A stretch of 20,350 nucleotides of DNA, from contig JAGYMN010000016.1 in NCBI GenBank assembly GCA_018400395.1, positions 1-20,350 on the forward strand. The letters run 5' to 3'. This stretch comes from Actinomycetota bacterium. Its GTDB lineage: Bacteria; Actinomycetota; Humimicrobiia; Humimicrobiales; Humimicrobiaceae. The notes under the pieces were generated by a model. The model saw only the letters and a list, made by a program, of their open reading frames with translations. It was not told where the DNA came from and searched no databases. Position 1 is the stretch's first letter. Every line of letters starts with the position of its first letter. Positions 1 to 7,479 of the stretch are shown piece after piece. The translations under genes and the position numbers were made by a program.

Positions 1-1233
1 AATAGAGAGTATGATAATTTTTTTATTTCTTTGTTTGTAAGAGATATCCTGATATATGCATGGTTCTCCTATTGACTCTCTGCTTATGATGTTTGTGCTC
101 CCGATAAGGTTACCTTCCAGTGAAACTTCAATTAAGCCCAGATCATCTTTTGTATCAACAGGAAGGTCCGTTTTATTATCATATATGGTTTCTTTAACAT
201 CGATATTATTGTTTTTAACATGAAGCATCTCTACAATATCATATTCTGGATATAATTCTATATTGACGACTGTGTCAGAGCCAATATTTGTAGATTCCAT
301 AATTTCGTTTGAATCTACGACTTTAACTACTTTTATGTTGTCATCAGCCCAGTTTAACAATTTTAATGCGTCGTATTCTCTTTTATCCGCGGTACTGTTG
401 AGTATGATAGTAATAAGTTCCAGACCATTTAAGTCTGAGTAAGCTGCCAGACAAAAGCCTGCATTCTCGGTGTAGCCTGTCTTTATCCCTTTTATATACT
501 TAAATTCAAGAAGCTTATTTGTACTTTTTAATGGGATTTCTATGTCATTGAGTGAAATGACATCATATTCGGTATTTACAATATTTCTGAATAATTCATT
601 TCCCATAGCATATTTTGAGATAATAGCAATATCATATGCAGTGGTCTTATGGCCCGGGAAATCTGAGTCCAGGCCATTCGTATTTTCAAAATTTGTATTG
701 TATGCTCCGAGCTCTATGGCTTTCTTATTCATCATCGTAATAAATTCATCAACGCTTCCTGAAATATGCTCAGCCAGGGCTATAGCAGCATTATTATGTG
801 AACATATCATTGCTGATTTTAATAGGTTTATAAGGCTTATTTTGTCACCTTTGTTAAAATTAAAGGCTGAATGGTTTACTCCAGCAGCGCTCTCAGGTAT
901 TTCTATAATTTCATTAAAATCATCTATGTTTTCTATAACAAGAATTCCTGTCATTATTTTTGTTATACTTGCGGGATATACCTTCTTATGATAATTTTTC
1001 CCCCATAGGATATTACCGGTTTTAAAGTCCATTAATATTGCACTTTCTGCTTCAAGCTCTATAGGGTCATCATATAGTGCTACAGCTTTATCATTTGAAT
1101 ATTGATCATATTTTACTGCAGACTTATCTTCCTGTGCATATATTGTACGGGGTATAAATATACAAAATGATAAAAAAATAATAATCAGGGTAGTTATATA
1201 TAATAGGGGTCTCGCAATAAGGGCCTTTTTCAT
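1..1233 (-). CDS. D-alanyl-D-alanine carboxypeptidase (PBP5/DacF family), partial at left edge
   Basis: This is a serine-type penicillin-binding protein that trims the terminal D-Ala from peptidoglycan stem peptides outside the membrane. I translated 411 codons without a stop; the C-terminus lies beyond the window. Residues 1-34 form a signal peptide (positive MKKALIAR start, hydrophobic core, cleavage near TIYA/QED). All three active-site motifs are present: SITK at 89-92 (nucleophile Ser89, Lys92), SHN at 145-147 and KTG at 251-253, followed by a beta-rich region like the PBP5 C-terminal domain. The last visible residues (KKIIIL) could begin a C-terminal membrane anchor. The start ATG directly follows the TAA stop of the upstream MerR-type gene, with an AAAGGA ribosome-binding site inside that gene's end, so translation is probably coupled. 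Family assignment is firm; the exact subfamily (DacA, DacB or DacF) is not. Confidence 0.93.
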   Translation of the reverse strand, partial: MKKALIARPLLYITTLIIIFLSFCIFIPRTIYAQEDKSAVKYDQYSNDKAVALYDDPIELEAESAILMDFKTGNILWGKNYHKKVYPASITKIMTGILVIENIDDFNEIIEIPESAAGVNHSAFNFNKGDKISLINLLKSAMICSHNNAAIALAEHISGSVDEFITMMNKKAIELGAYNTNFENTNGLDSDFPGHKTTAYDIAIISKYAMGNELFRNIVNTEYDVISLNDIEIPLKSTNKLLEFKYIKGIKTGYTENAGFCLAAYSDLNGLELITIILNSTADKREYDALKLLNWADDNIKVVKVVDSNEIMESTNIGSDTVVNIELYPEYDIVEMLHVKNNNIDVKETIYDNKTDLPVDTKDDLGLIEVSLEGNLIGSTNIISRESIGEPCIYQDISYKQRNKKIIILSI

Positions 1234-1956
1234 TTATTCCTTTTCCATAAACTTTCTATTTTCTTTCTTCAAAAGTAGTTCATGAAGGTCACATAGATAA
1301 CTTTCAAGCTTTATTGCTACTTTTCTGCCCTTTTTATGCAGATCTTTATTTGATGAGATCATAAGCGGCATTATTATCTGTTGGATAAATGATGAATGCC
1401 TTACTGCAAAATTTTCAAACATCTTTAAATGTTTTACCTGTATCCCATATTTTAATAGTTCCTTTGCCATTTCAACTATACGGACATCATCGGAATTTAT
1501 CAATAATTCTCCGTTATTATTTTTTGAATCAACCAGGTCATGTTCAATAATATCCTCGATAAATGACTGCTGCAGTTTTAGTTTTTTCCTTAACTCTTCA
1601 ACTGTAAAATACTTTTTACTTTTTTCTACATCAAATTCACTCTCAAATTCAAGCTGCATATTTTTTAGGCTGGTTCCTTTTTCACTATAGTCTCTGAACT
1701 CCTTTGAACCTAATTTTTCTTTTATTACATCGAGGGGAAGATAAAAATCCTTCTGGAGCTTTAAAATGAAGTTTATTCTTTTTATATCATCCTCTGTATA
1801 TGACCTGTATTTGTTAATTCCTCTCTTTGGATTAATCAGGCCCTGAGATTCTAGAAATCTGAGTTTACTGCTTCTTATGCCAGGATATGACTTTTTTAAT
1901 TGTTTTATAAGCTTCCCTATTGTTAGGCCCTTTTTTATATCTCTGTTTTCACCCAT
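1234..1956 (-). CDS. MerR-family transcriptional regulator with two winged-helix-like domains (Rv1828/FtsR-like)
   Basis: A 240-residue DNA-binding regulator. Residues about 11-80 form a MerR-type winged helix, with the helix-turn-helix around GKLIKQL to LRFLESQGL and the wing signature KYRSY at 49-53 followed by DIKRINFI. Residues about 116-175 (YFTVEELRKKL, then INSDDVRIVEMAKEL) look like a second, diverged winged-helix module. This resembles the two-domain MerR proteins of Actinomycetota (mycobacterial Rv1828, corynebacterial FtsR), which sit next to a GarA/OdhI-type FHA protein just as this one does. There is no metal-binding cysteine cluster, so metal sensing is unlikely. The ATG lies 8 bases after the FHA stop codon and has no obvious Shine-Dalgarno, suggesting coupling. 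The target genes are unknown; a role in cell division or cell wall is inferred only from the relatives and the following DD-carboxypeptidase gene. Confidence 0.85.
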   Translation of the reverse strand: MGENRDIKKGLTIGKLIKQLKKSYPGIRSSKLRFLESQGLINPKRGINKYRSYTEDDIKRINFILKLQKDFYLPLDVIKEKLGSKEFRDYSEKGTSLKNMQLEFESEFDVEKSKKYFTVEELRKKLKLQQSFIEDIIEHDLVDSKNNNGELLINSDDVRIVEMAKELLKYGIQVKHLKMFENFAVRHSSFIQQIIMPLMISSNKDLHKKGRKVAIKLESYLCDLHELLLKKENRKFMEKE

Positions 1957-1964
1957 AATATTAA

Positions 1965-2369
1965 TTATATAGTTGAAAAATAAATAAATATGTATTTTCC
2001 TATTTGTATCCTGTCGCCATTCTTTAACAATGCTTCATCTACTATATTATTATTGATATAACTTCCATTGAGGCTTCCGGAATCTATAATTCTGTAATAA
2101 TCTTCCTCTTTTTTTAAAACCGCATGCTTTCTTGAAACAGTAATATCATCAAGAAATATATCTGAATCGGGGCTTCTCCCAATCAGTAATTCATCTTTAT
2201 TAATAAAAAATTTATCTCCCATACCTGGTCCCTTTACTACTATCAGCCCAACTTTTCCTCTGGGAATTTTTTTAATATCAGCAATAATATTTTCAGGAAG
2301 TTCACCGGTGATACTTATTCCATTTATCTTTATTGACTCGGTATTATCTTTTTTAGATTTTTCATTCAT
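1965..2369 (-). CDS. FHA-domain protein (GarA/OdhI-like)
   Basis: A small 134-residue cytoplasmic protein, essentially one forkhead-associated domain, which binds phosphothreonine peptides. Phosphopeptide-binding landmarks are visible: GRS at 64-66, SRKH at 79-82 and the GSLNGSYIN loop at 98-106. The first roughly 40 residues are polar and look disordered. In GarA and OdhI the N-terminal tail carries a kinase-targeted ETTS-type motif that switches 2-oxoglutarate metabolism; I see only a weak NTES at 9-12, so the same phospho-switch cannot be assumed. The start codon abuts the TAA stop of the phosphoglucomutase gene (TAA then ATG) and the next gene is a MerR-type regulator. The FHA-MerR order matches Actinomycetota. 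No Ser/Thr kinase is in view. Fold assignment is firm; the physiological partner is unknown. Confidence 0.9.
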   Translation of the reverse strand: MNEKSKKDNTESIKINGISITGELPENIIADIKKIPRGKVGLIVVKGPGMGDKFFINKDELLIGRSPDSDIFLDDITVSRKHAVLKKEEDYYRIIDSGSLNGSYINNNIVDEALLKNGDRIQIGKYIFIYFSTI

Positions 2370-3827
2370 TTAATCACAAATTTTGTTAATTGTTTTTATT
2401 ATATAACTTTTTAATGCTTTGAAGTAATCTTTATCAGTAGATTCTATATAACATCTGATAAGAGGCTCGGTACCGGAAGGCCGTACCAGAAACCAGCTTC
2501 CATCATCAAAAATTATCTTTGCCCCGTCCATGTCTATTAATTTTACAGCAGCTCTGTTAATTATTTTATCACCGATTATTTTTGAAAAGTACCCTATCAC
2601 TTCATTCTTCTTATCATCCGGTATTTTTATATCAAGTCTTGTATTGTAAAATGTCCCGAACTTTGAATATATTTTATTTAATAAATCAGAAAGATAATAA
2701 TTTTTATATTCTTTCATTAAATAAGCCTGTATTTCCAGGAGCATAATATTGGCCATAAGGCCGTCTTTTTCAGGAATATGTCCTTTTATGCTCATTCCGC
2801 CACTTTCTTCACCGCCAATTATTATTCTACCACTTAACATCTCTTTTCCAATATATTTAAATCCTACCGGTTTTTCTATAAGCCTGATACCCTTCTCCAG
2901 GCAAATTGCATCTAGAAGATGAGTTGTTGCAACGGTTCTGACAACAGAATCTTCTGAATCAATTTTTTTAACATTTAAAAGATAATATAAACATAAGGAA
3001 AGGACATTGTTGGGACTCAAAAAGATTCCCCTGCCATCTATAACGCCGAATCTGTCACCATCTCCATCAAGGGCAATTCCTATATCAGAACCGTTATCTA
3101 TGATTGATTGTCTTAAATCTTCAAGGTTATTTTCTGAAGGATCTGGAAGCCTGCCTCCAAAAAAAGCGTCTCTTTTATTGTTTAATATTGCTGTTTCAAG
3201 TTTTAGATAATCTTTTAAGATACAGGGAAATATATTAATTGCAGCTCCATACATCATATCTGCGGAAATTTTTATTCCTGACTGCATTATAAGAGATACA
3301 TCAAAAAGGGAAAGGAGTTTATTTATATACTCATCAAATTCAGAAATATATTTGATATTATTGCCGTAAAGGTTACTCCCTGTATCATCAGGATTAATTG
3401 CTGCTATGCTGCCCTTTAATATCTGGTTCAAATAATTTTCAATTTCATCTGTAATATTTGAATCAGCAGGCCCTCCATAGTAAGGTATGAACTTTATCCC
3501 GCTATACTGCGGTGGATTATGGCTGGCGGTTATCATTATACCCCCGCTCAAATCCATGTCCTTTACCATAAAGGCTGTTACAGGAGTCGGTATTGCTTTC
3601 TTTGATATAAAAACTCTGTGTCCCATGGCTGCAAGTGTTTTTCCTGCCTCTAGAGCAAATTCTTCTGATAAAAACCTGTTATCATATCCTATGAATATGC
3701 CATTTTTATTTTTATTTGAAGATTTTTTTATATATTCACTTATTGCCTGTGTAACAAGAGCCAGGTTAGCAAAAGTAAAGTCCCCTGCTATTATTGAGCG
3801 CCATCCATCTGTTCCAAATTTAATCAT
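2370..3827 (-). CDS. Phosphoglucomutase/phosphomannomutase family protein
   Basis: An alpha-D-phosphohexomutase of 485 residues that interconverts hexose 1- and 6-phosphates through a phosphoserine intermediate. All four signature loops are in order: catalytic serine loop TASHNPP (Ser102), metal-binding DGDGDRF at 254-260, sugar-specificity loop GGEESGG at 338-344 and phosphate-binding RPSGTEP at 449-455. The GEES form of the specificity loop favours a phosphoglucomutase or mixed glucose/mannose enzyme over phosphoglucosamine mutase (GlmM usually has GEQS), but substrate cannot be fixed from sequence. The length is normal. It is the first gene after the tRNA-Pro locus and leads the FHA, MerR and DD-carboxypeptidase genes with no gaps, so the four are probably one transcript. 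The start has only a weak AAGTGA upstream. Confidence 0.93.
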   Translation of the reverse strand: MIKFGTDGWRSIIAGDFTFANLALVTQAISEYIKKSSNKNKNGIFIGYDNRFLSEEFALEAGKTLAAMGHRVFISKKAIPTPVTAFMVKDMDLSGGIMITASHNPPQYSGIKFIPYYGGPADSNITDEIENYLNQILKGSIAAINPDDTGSNLYGNNIKYISEFDEYINKLLSLFDVSLIMQSGIKISADMMYGAAINIFPCILKDYLKLETAILNNKRDAFFGGRLPDPSENNLEDLRQSIIDNGSDIGIALDGDGDRFGVIDGRGIFLSPNNVLSLCLYYLLNVKKIDSEDSVVRTVATTHLLDAICLEKGIRLIEKPVGFKYIGKEMLSGRIIIGGEESGGMSIKGHIPEKDGLMANIMLLEIQAYLMKEYKNYYLSDLLNKIYSKFGTFYNTRLDIKIPDDKKNEVIGYFSKIIGDKIINRAAVKLIDMDGAKIIFDDGSWFLVRPSGTEPLIRCYIESTDKDYFKALKSYIIKTINKICD

Positions 3828-3857
3828 GTCACTTAAAATTAAAAGCTTTCAGGCCAA

Positions 3858-3923
3858 CCATAAATATCGTCACCTTTCTAAGCTATATTATCAAGCTAAG
3901 CATGGTCGGGACGAGAGGATTTG
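3858..3923. repeat. Direct repeat copy A: partial duplicate of tRNA-Pro 3' end plus flank (attR-like)
   Basis: These 66 bases match 4019-4084 at 65 of 66 positions (T at 3867 against C at 4028). The part at 3903-3923 duplicates the last bases of tRNA-Pro: part of the T loop, T-stem 3' strand, acceptor 3' strand and the encoded CCA. The rest duplicates its downstream flank. Weaker similarity continues a few bases into the T stem (about 12 of 15). This is what a site-specific recombination attachment site or a duplicated tRNA tail looks like. No integrase lies next to it. Confidence 0.9.
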
Positions 3924-4018
3924 TTCTTCCGTCTCGCTTTCGCTCGCTGCAGAGACGCGGACTCCCTCGCTTTGCTCGGTCCGTCCTTTCAAATCCCGGG
4001 ATATGGATCCACCATATC
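3924..4018. repeat. 95-bp GC-rich hairpin-forming insert between the tRNA-Pro repeats
   Basis: This block is visibly richer in G+C than everything around it and has no convincing ORF. It holds nested inverted repeats: CGTCTC at 3930-3935 with GAGACG at 3952-3957; CGGAC at 3958-3962 with GTCCG at 3979-3983; GGATTTG at 3917-3923 (in repeat copy A) with CAAATCC at 3990-3996, enclosing the two hairpins; the palindrome ATCCCGGGAT at 3993-4002; and GGGATATGG at 3998-4006 with CCATATCCC at 4012-4020. The two inner hairpins carry similar GAGC-AAAGCGAG type sequences. It could be a small non-autonomous repeat element, the remnant of an integrated element, or a structured RNA read through from the tRNA. 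I cannot tell which. Confidence 0.75.
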
Positions 4019-4084
4019 CCATAAATACCGTCACCTTTCTAAGCTATATTATCAAGCTAAGCATGGTCGGGACGAGAGGATTTG
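4019..4084. repeat. Direct repeat copy B, overlapping the real tRNA-Pro 3' end (attL-like)
   Basis: The second 66-bp copy, spaced 161 bases from copy A. It contains the genuine 3' end of tRNA-Pro (4064-4084) and 45 bases downstream of it. Identity breaks inside the T loop, so the intact tRNA gene is on this side, as expected if something recombined into the tRNA 3' end while preserving the gene. Confidence 0.9.
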
Positions 4085-4141
4085 AACCTCCGGCCCCCAG
4101 TACCCCATACTGGTGCGCTAGCCAAACTGCGCCACGTCCCG
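4064..4141 (-). tRNA. tRNA-Pro (anticodon GGG), CCA encoded
   Basis: The minus strand folds as a standard cloverleaf. The acceptor CGGGACG (4141-4135) pairs with CGTCCCG (4074-4068), then discriminator A and an encoded CCA. The D arm is GCGC/GCGC. The anticodon stem CCAGT/ACTGG encloses loop ATGGGGT, giving anticodon GGG at 4104-4106 (Pro, codons CCC and CCU). The T arm is GGAGG/CCTCT with loop TTCAAAT. It sits between gpsA and the phosphoglucomutase gene in the same orientation. Its 3' end is duplicated about 160 bases downstream. Confidence 0.97.
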
Positions 4142-4149
4142 CCAGATAT

Positions 4150-4178
4150 ATTCTAAATTAATAATACCAATTAGTAAA
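4150..4178 (-). promoter_or_regulatory. Possible sigma-70-type promoter for tRNA-Pro
   Basis: On the minus strand TTTACT (4178-4173) is followed after exactly 17 bases by TAGAAT (4155-4150), nine bases before the mature tRNA 5' end. The -35 matches 4 of 6 and the -10 matches 5 of 6 consensus bases. The distance suits a short tRNA leader, but AT-rich DNA gives chance matches. Confidence 0.4.
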
Positions 4179-4207
4179 GAAACAGCTTTAAGCTTACTGG
4201 CTGCTTT

Positions 4208-5248
4208 TCAGAATAAATCTTCAATTTCAGATTTAAACTTTCGGGCCATCAGCATTTTTACCGATAACTCAGGGCTGAGATTATTATATATTATATGATA
4301 TATACATTCTGTTATCGGTATTTCAATATTTTTTTCCCTGGCAATCTCAAAAACAGCTCTGGTGGTTCCAATCCCTTCAGCAACCATATACATACTGCTC
4401 CTGATATCTTCCATACTCTCACCTTTTCCAAGTCTCTCTCCCACACTTCTATTTCTGCTATTTTTACTTATGCATGTTGCTATAAGATCTCCCATCCCTG
4501 CTGCTCCCGTAAAGGTAACCGGATTGGCACCCATCTTGGTCCCGAACTTTGAAAGTTCATATAATCCACGTGTTATTAGAGATGCTTTTGTGTTTGCGCC
4601 GTATCCAAGGCCGTCAGAAATTCCGCTTGCTATAGCTATTATGTTTTTTATAGAACCTCCCATTTCTACACCTTTAATATCTTTATTGGTATAGATCCTC
4701 AAATAGGGTGTTGATATAACTGGTTGTAAAAAATTCAATAATTCAGTGTTATTCGAAGCGATTACAGATACGCCCGGCAGTTTTCTTGCAATTTCTGTAG
4801 CTATATTCGGGCCCGATAAAGAGGATATCCTGTCTCTTAGTACAGCTGGCAAACACTGATCTAAAATTTCTGATAACCTGAGATTTGTTCCTGTTTCAAA
4901 ACCTTTTGCTACATTCAATACACATTTTATACTATTTTTGGAATTTTCAAGATTCTTATAAAAACTGATTGCCACTTCTCTTAATGCATGTGAAGGAACA
5001 GCAAAAATTACGATATCAATTTTTTTTTCGAAAGGAATATTTTTTTCAAAAAAAGGTATTACACTCTCAGGTATAAAAAGATTTCCAGTATATTTATAAT
5101 TTTTTCGCGTGTTTTTTATCTCATTATATGTACTTTTTCTATGAGTCCATAAATAAATTTCATAATTTTTTTCTGCAAGCATTACAGACAGAGTAGTCCC
5201 CCAGCTTCCAGCTCCTATAACTACTATTCTTAATTTTTTATCTTCCAT
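4208..5248 (-). CDS. gpsA: NAD(P)H-dependent glycerol-3-phosphate dehydrogenase GpsA
   Basis: Reduces dihydroxyacetone phosphate to sn-glycerol 3-phosphate, the backbone of phospholipids, in the cytoplasm. The 346 residues start with a Rossmann fold (GAGSWGT at 12-18). SGPNIATEIA at 145-154 is the conserved substrate/cofactor region, and EMGGSIKN places the expected catalytic lysine at 201. The helical C-terminal domain follows (GLGYGANTKASLITRG, then GAAGMGDLIATC). Length is typical. It begins 11 bases after der and shares the operon with plsC, so glycerol phosphate production and its acylation are encoded together. No clear ribosome-binding site precedes the ATG, so coupled translation is likely. 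Confidence 0.97.
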   Translation of the reverse strand: MEDKKLRIVVIGAGSWGTTLSVMLAEKNYEIYLWTHRKSTYNEIKNTRKNYKYTGNLFIPESVIPFFEKNIPFEKKIDIVIFAVPSHALREVAISFYKNLENSKNSIKCVLNVAKGFETGTNLRLSEILDQCLPAVLRDRISSLSGPNIATEIARKLPGVSVIASNNTELLNFLQPVISTPYLRIYTNKDIKGVEMGGSIKNIIAIASGISDGLGYGANTKASLITRGLYELSKFGTKMGANPVTFTGAAGMGDLIATCISKNSRNRSVGERLGKGESMEDIRSSMYMVAEGIGTTRAVFEIAREKNIEIPITECIYHIIYNNLSPELSVKMLMARKFKSEIEDLF

Positions 5249-5259
5249 ATAAAATAATA

Positions 5260-6573
5260 TTAAAATTTAAATTTTAGAAAAATCGGATTTCCCATAAAAC
5301 CAAATTCTTTCCTGATACTATTTTCAACATACTTTTTAATGTTTACATGTCTGCTTCCATCCATGTTTGAAAAGATCAAAAATGATGGAGGTGATGTACT
5401 TATCTGCCTTGCAAATTTTATTTTAAACTGTCTACCCTTTATAAAAACTGCATTCCTGGTTGAAATATTTTTTAAATAATCTGTTAACTCATTATCCGAA
5501 ATTATTTTTGTTCTTTCGTTTATTATTTTATTTATAATTTTTAAGATACTGCCAAAACCTTTTTTCGTTTTCGAGCTTATCTTTAAAAAAGGGATATAAC
5601 TGGCAAATTTTAGACTATAATCAAGTTCTTTTATAAGTTTTTTTAATTTTTCTTCATCAATAAGATCGTATTTACTAAATACAGTACATATCCCCGTTCC
5701 TTTTTTTATACACATATCTATAATCTTTATATCCTGTCTGGTTACCTGTCCTGAACTACTGTCTATTAGTACCAGTGCTAAATCAGATGAACCCGCTGCT
5801 CTTTCGGCTCTAAGATTACTGTAAAAATCAAGATTGCCTGATTTTAACTTTGTTTTTTTTAACCCCGCAGTATCAATAAAACGATAATATTTATTGTCAA
5901 TTTTTACAATGCTATCTATGCTATCTCTTGTTGTTCCTTCTACTTCATCTACTATTGCGCGTTCTTCTCTTATAAAAGTATTAAAAAGTGTGGATTTACC
6001 TGAATTCGGACGGCCGAGTATCGAGACTACCGGAATGTTTTTATCACTATAGTTTTCAGGAGAGGGTTTCTGGTCACCTATATTTTCTATTATATAGTCA
6101 AGAAGATCTCCAATATTGATACCATGCTGAGCAGATATCTTAATGGGATAACCAAATCCGAGTTCGAGATAATCTTCTGTATGAAGATTATCATTTTTAT
6201 GATCACACTTATTGCCCACAAAGATTATTTTCTTTCCAGTTTTATGAAGAATTTCTGAAATATCGCTGTCCAATGACGATACTGTTTGTGTAAGATCTAT
6301 CATAAATATTACAGGATTAGATTCATCGATTGCCTTTTTTGTCTGTATTAGTATTTGAAGATCAAGTTTATTCTTAGATTTTGGATCAGCCCCGCCTGTG
6401 TCAAGCAGATAAAAACTCTTTCTGTTCCATTCAGTAAGATAATATTTTCTGTCCCTTGTTATCTTTGGCTGTTCATGGACTATGGCTTCCCTTGTCTGAC
6501 ATATCCTGTTTACAAGTGTAGATTTTCCAACATTGGGTTTTCCTACGATTGCAATTCTTGGTAGTTTTTCCAT
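5260..6573 (-). CDS. der: Ribosome-associated GTPase Der (EngA)
   Basis: A tandem-GTPase assembly factor for the 50S ribosomal subunit, 437 residues as usual. The first G domain has GKPNVGKST at 11-19, DTGG at 58-61 and NKCD at 121-124. The second has GRPNSGKST at 187-195, DTAG at 234-237 and SKYD at 300-303 in the G4 position. A C-terminal KH-like domain follows (GRQFKIKFARQISTSPPSFL, ending with REFGFMGNPIFLKFKF). The second G4 motif, SKYD instead of the common NKWD/NKxD, is a departure but keeps the base-reading Asp. It is preceded by ispH with a 32-base gap and followed closely by gpsA. Confidence 0.97.
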   Translation of the reverse strand: MEKLPRIAIVGKPNVGKSTLVNRICQTREAIVHEQPKITRDRKYYLTEWNRKSFYLLDTGGADPKSKNKLDLQILIQTKKAIDESNPVIFMIDLTQTVSSLDSDISEILHKTGKKIIFVGNKCDHKNDNLHTEDYLELGFGYPIKISAQHGINIGDLLDYIIENIGDQKPSPENYSDKNIPVVSILGRPNSGKSTLFNTFIREERAIVDEVEGTTRDSIDSIVKIDNKYYRFIDTAGLKKTKLKSGNLDFYSNLRAERAAGSSDLALVLIDSSSGQVTRQDIKIIDMCIKKGTGICTVFSKYDLIDEEKLKKLIKELDYSLKFASYIPFLKISSKTKKGFGSILKIINKIINERTKIISDNELTDYLKNISTRNAVFIKGRQFKIKFARQISTSPPSFLIFSNMDGSRHVNIKKYVENSIRKEFGFMGNPIFLKFKF

Positions 6574-6605
6574 ATCAAATGATTTTTATATATATTATTC
6601 TTAAT

Positions 6606-7466
6606 TCAGTTATTTATAAGCTCAATTTTTCTCTTTACATCAAGTATGTCTTCTTTCGGCGTTGAGGCACCTCCGCATATGCCTATTTTATCATCTTTTC
6701 TAAACCATGATGGGACCATTTCACTGCTGCTCTCTATATGGTATGTGCGTCTGTTATTTTCCCTTGAAATATTGGCAAGATGAGTTGTATTCGCACTGTT
6801 TTTACCACCAACTACCAGCATTAAATCCACTTTTTTTGATAGTTTTCTAACAGATTCCTGGCGTTTTTTTGTTGTATCACAAATTGTATTAATAATGTAA
6901 AGTTCTTCTGTAAAGTTCAATAGTTCCATGGTGATGTCTTTTAGTTTATCTATTTTCTGTGTAGTTTGAACAACTACACCTATCTTTTTTTTATTATAAA
7001 CAGACTCCCTGATATCTTTTAGGCTGTCCACAACCGTAATATTTTCTGTATTTACATTATCTTTTATACCGGATACTTCGGGATGGTCTTTACTCCCTAT
7101 AACTACAATAAAAAATTCCATTTTAGAAAGTTCAAAAGCCCTCATTTGAGCATTTTTAACAAAAGGGCATGTTGCATCTATAATCTCTATATCTTTTTTT
7201 TTCTTCAGTAAATTTAGAAGGATAGGAGACATTCCATGGGATCTTACTATGAATACGCTTCCCTCCTCGACATCTTCTATGCTATTTACTGATATTAAAC
7301 CTCTTATTGAAAGTTTTCTTACCACCCCGGGGTTATGTATTATGGAACCAAGGGTATAAACTTTTTTATTCTTTTTCCCATATTTATCAAGTGCTTTTTC
7401 CGCTATATTGAGTGCTCTTTTAACTCCGTAACAATATCCTGAAAAATTTGCAATTTCTATTTTCAT
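6606..7466 (-). CDS. ispH: 4-hydroxy-3-methylbut-2-enyl diphosphate reductase IspH (LytB)
   Basis: Last enzyme of the MEP isoprenoid pathway: a [4Fe-4S] protein that reduces HMBPP to isopentenyl and dimethylallyl diphosphate. The three cluster cysteines are in the expected contexts: Cys12 (GYCYGVKRA), Cys100 (DATCPFV) and Cys196 (NTICDTTKKRQ). Substrate-contact residues His44 (IIHNPGVV), His77 (RSHGMS), His128 and Glu130 (DHPEVSG), and the TT pair at 168-169 are present. At 286 residues it is the stand-alone form, without the ribosomal S1 fusion seen in some clostridia. The ATG is preceded by a usable AGG-type site (CAGGTATA). It follows plsC with a 13-base gap. Confidence 0.97.
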   Translation of the reverse strand: MKIEIANFSGYCYGVKRALNIAEKALDKYGKKNKKVYTLGSIIHNPGVVRKLSIRGLISVNSIEDVEEGSVFIVRSHGMSPILLNLLKKKKDIEIIDATCPFVKNAQMRAFELSKMEFFIVVIGSKDHPEVSGIKDNVNTENITVVDSLKDIRESVYNKKKIGVVVQTTQKIDKLKDITMELLNFTEELYIINTICDTTKKRQESVRKLSKKVDLMLVVGGKNSANTTHLANISRENNRRTYHIESSSEMVPSWFRKDDKIGICGGASTPKEDILDVKRKIELINN

Positions 7467-7479
7467 TATACCTGCCTGT

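Noticed and set aside
542..991. Plus-strand ORF of 149 residues opposite the carboxypeptidase gene
   Set aside because: It lies wholly antisense to a gene with all three penicillin-binding protein motifs, and its hydrophobic product has no recognisable motif.
3998..4020. GGGATATGG/CCATATCCC hairpin as a terminator for tRNA-Pro
   Set aside because: Neither strand is followed by a T run, so it does not qualify as an intrinsic terminator; it is treated as part of the insert.
3487..4161. Plus-strand ORF of 224 residues across the phosphomutase start and tRNA-Pro
   Set aside because: It runs through an intact tRNA and the antisense of a conserved enzyme, and it extends only because the GC-rich insert lacks stops in this frame.
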